Shown here: one piece after another, positions 63,635 through 64,000 of the stretch
How the letters are laid out: each line of letters begins with the position of its first letter
Numbering within the stretch: position 1 is the stretch's first letter
Source: Actinomycetospora sp. NBRC 106375
GTDB taxonomy: Bacteria > Actinomycetota > Actinomycetes > Mycobacteriales > Pseudonocardiaceae
Direction: 5' to 3'
DNA length: 64,000 nt
Assembly: GCF_030269665.1 (NCBI RefSeq)
Contig: NZ_BSTS01000002.1
Location: forward strand, 186,001 to 250,000
Made by a program: the position numbers and the translations under genes
Notes under the pieces: model-generated
Database searches by the model: none
Told to the model about the DNA's origin: nothing
Seen by the model: only the letters and a program-made list of their open reading frames with translations

Positions 63635-64000
63635 CTAGCTCCAGTCCAGCCCGCCGCGACGCCAGACGTAGGCGTAGGCGAACGCGACGGTGGCGACGAA
63701 CAGCACGATCTCGACGAGGCCGAACAACCCGAGCGCGTCGATGTTCACCGCGAACGGGTAGAGGAAGACCATCTCGATGTCGAAGAGGATGAACAGCATC
63801 GCCGTGAGGTAGTAGGCCACCGGGATGCGACCGCCGCCGGCGACCGGCTGCGGCGAGGGCTCGATGCCGCACTCGTAGGAGTCGAGCTTCGCGCGGTTGT
63901 AGCGGTGGGGTCCGATGAACGGCGCGGCGGTCACCGAGAACAGCCCGAACGCCGCGGCGAGCGCGAACATGACGATGAGCGGGACGTAGGGGTCCAGCAT
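63635..64000 (-). CDS. nuoA: NADH-quinone oxidoreductase subunit A
   Basis: A 121-residue three-helix subunit at the quinone cavity ([20 protein letters not shown], then [20 protein letters not shown]). The ATG is exactly at the window edge (64000), so the coding frame is complete, but its promoter and any upstream gene are not visible. First gene of the nuo operon. Confidence 0.96.
   Translation of the reverse strand: MLDPYVPLIVMFALAAAFGLFSVTAAPFIGPHRYNRAKLDSYECGIEPSPQPVAGGGRIPVAYYLTAMLFILFDIEMVFLYPFAVNIDALGLFGLVEIVLFVATVAFAYAYVWRRGGLDWS

Overview
The window is very GC-rich actinobacterial DNA. It carries F420-type luciferase-like enzymes, a DprE2-type reductase, mycothiol-enzyme folds, an ANTAR regulator, an RsbA-like anti-sigma factor, a complete 14-gene nuo operon and a KorAB pair. 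Gene content, and the closeness of yajQ, htpX, a polyprenyl synthase and nuo (a clustering also known around Rv0562-Rv0566c in Mycobacterium), point to a Pseudonocardiales-like genus such as Pseudonocardia or Actinomycetospora. The genus is inference.

Bases 1-18300 are mostly lipid and acyl-CoA catabolism. They hold two acyl-CoA ligases (the first cut by the window edge), an acyl-CoA dehydrogenase coupled to an LLM-class oxidoreductase, two TetR regulators, a GMC (cholesterol-oxidase-like) oxidoreductase coupled to an acetoacetate-decarboxylase-like protein, a thiolase plus trifunctional-type enoyl-CoA hydratase/3-hydroxyacyl-CoA dehydrogenase, an alpha-methylacyl-CoA racemase and a PhaC-like hydrolase. 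A 20-bp palindrome, consensus AACAGTC-N6-GACTGTT, lies before four of these units (5507, 8501, 11665, 15289). It is probably the operator of one local TetR regulon.

Bases 18300-25000 are mixed: an aldo/keto reductase, DprE2, an orphan PII-like protein, an RsbA-like MEDS/HATPase protein, a DinB/MDMPI-fold enzyme, a third TetR, VOC proteins and a truncated SnoaL-like gene.

Bases 25335-33424 are an integrated element of about 8 kb in the 3' end of tRNA-Tyr, bounded by about 100-bp imperfect direct repeats. Its gene order is that of an actinomycete integrative and conjugative element (AICE): FtsK/TraSA-like transfer gene, RepSA-like initiator, excisionase, tyrosine integrase, tRNA. The transfer gene is frameshifted, rep is internally deleted, and the integrase has an amber codon and a frameshift. 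The cargo is open: a VOC protein, a serine-type glutaminase and a translationally coupled MFS exporter. It looks like a fossil, immobilised AICE.

Bases 33500-47500 are core-like: yajQ, an excalibur-domain surface protein, a solute-binding-domain/cupin pair, NDH-2, a Clp-N protein, GNAT, VOC, HtpX, a thioesterase, an enoyl-CoA hydratase, KorA-KorB, a patatin, RarD and a polyprenyl synthase. Bases 47556-64000 are nuoN to nuoA on the minus strand, nearly all stop/start overlapping. The polyprenyl synthase follows 4 bp behind nuoN, which links quinone side-chain synthesis with complex I. NuoG has lost all four ligands of cluster N7. Hairpin terminators and two families of dispersed palindromic repeat punctuate the window.
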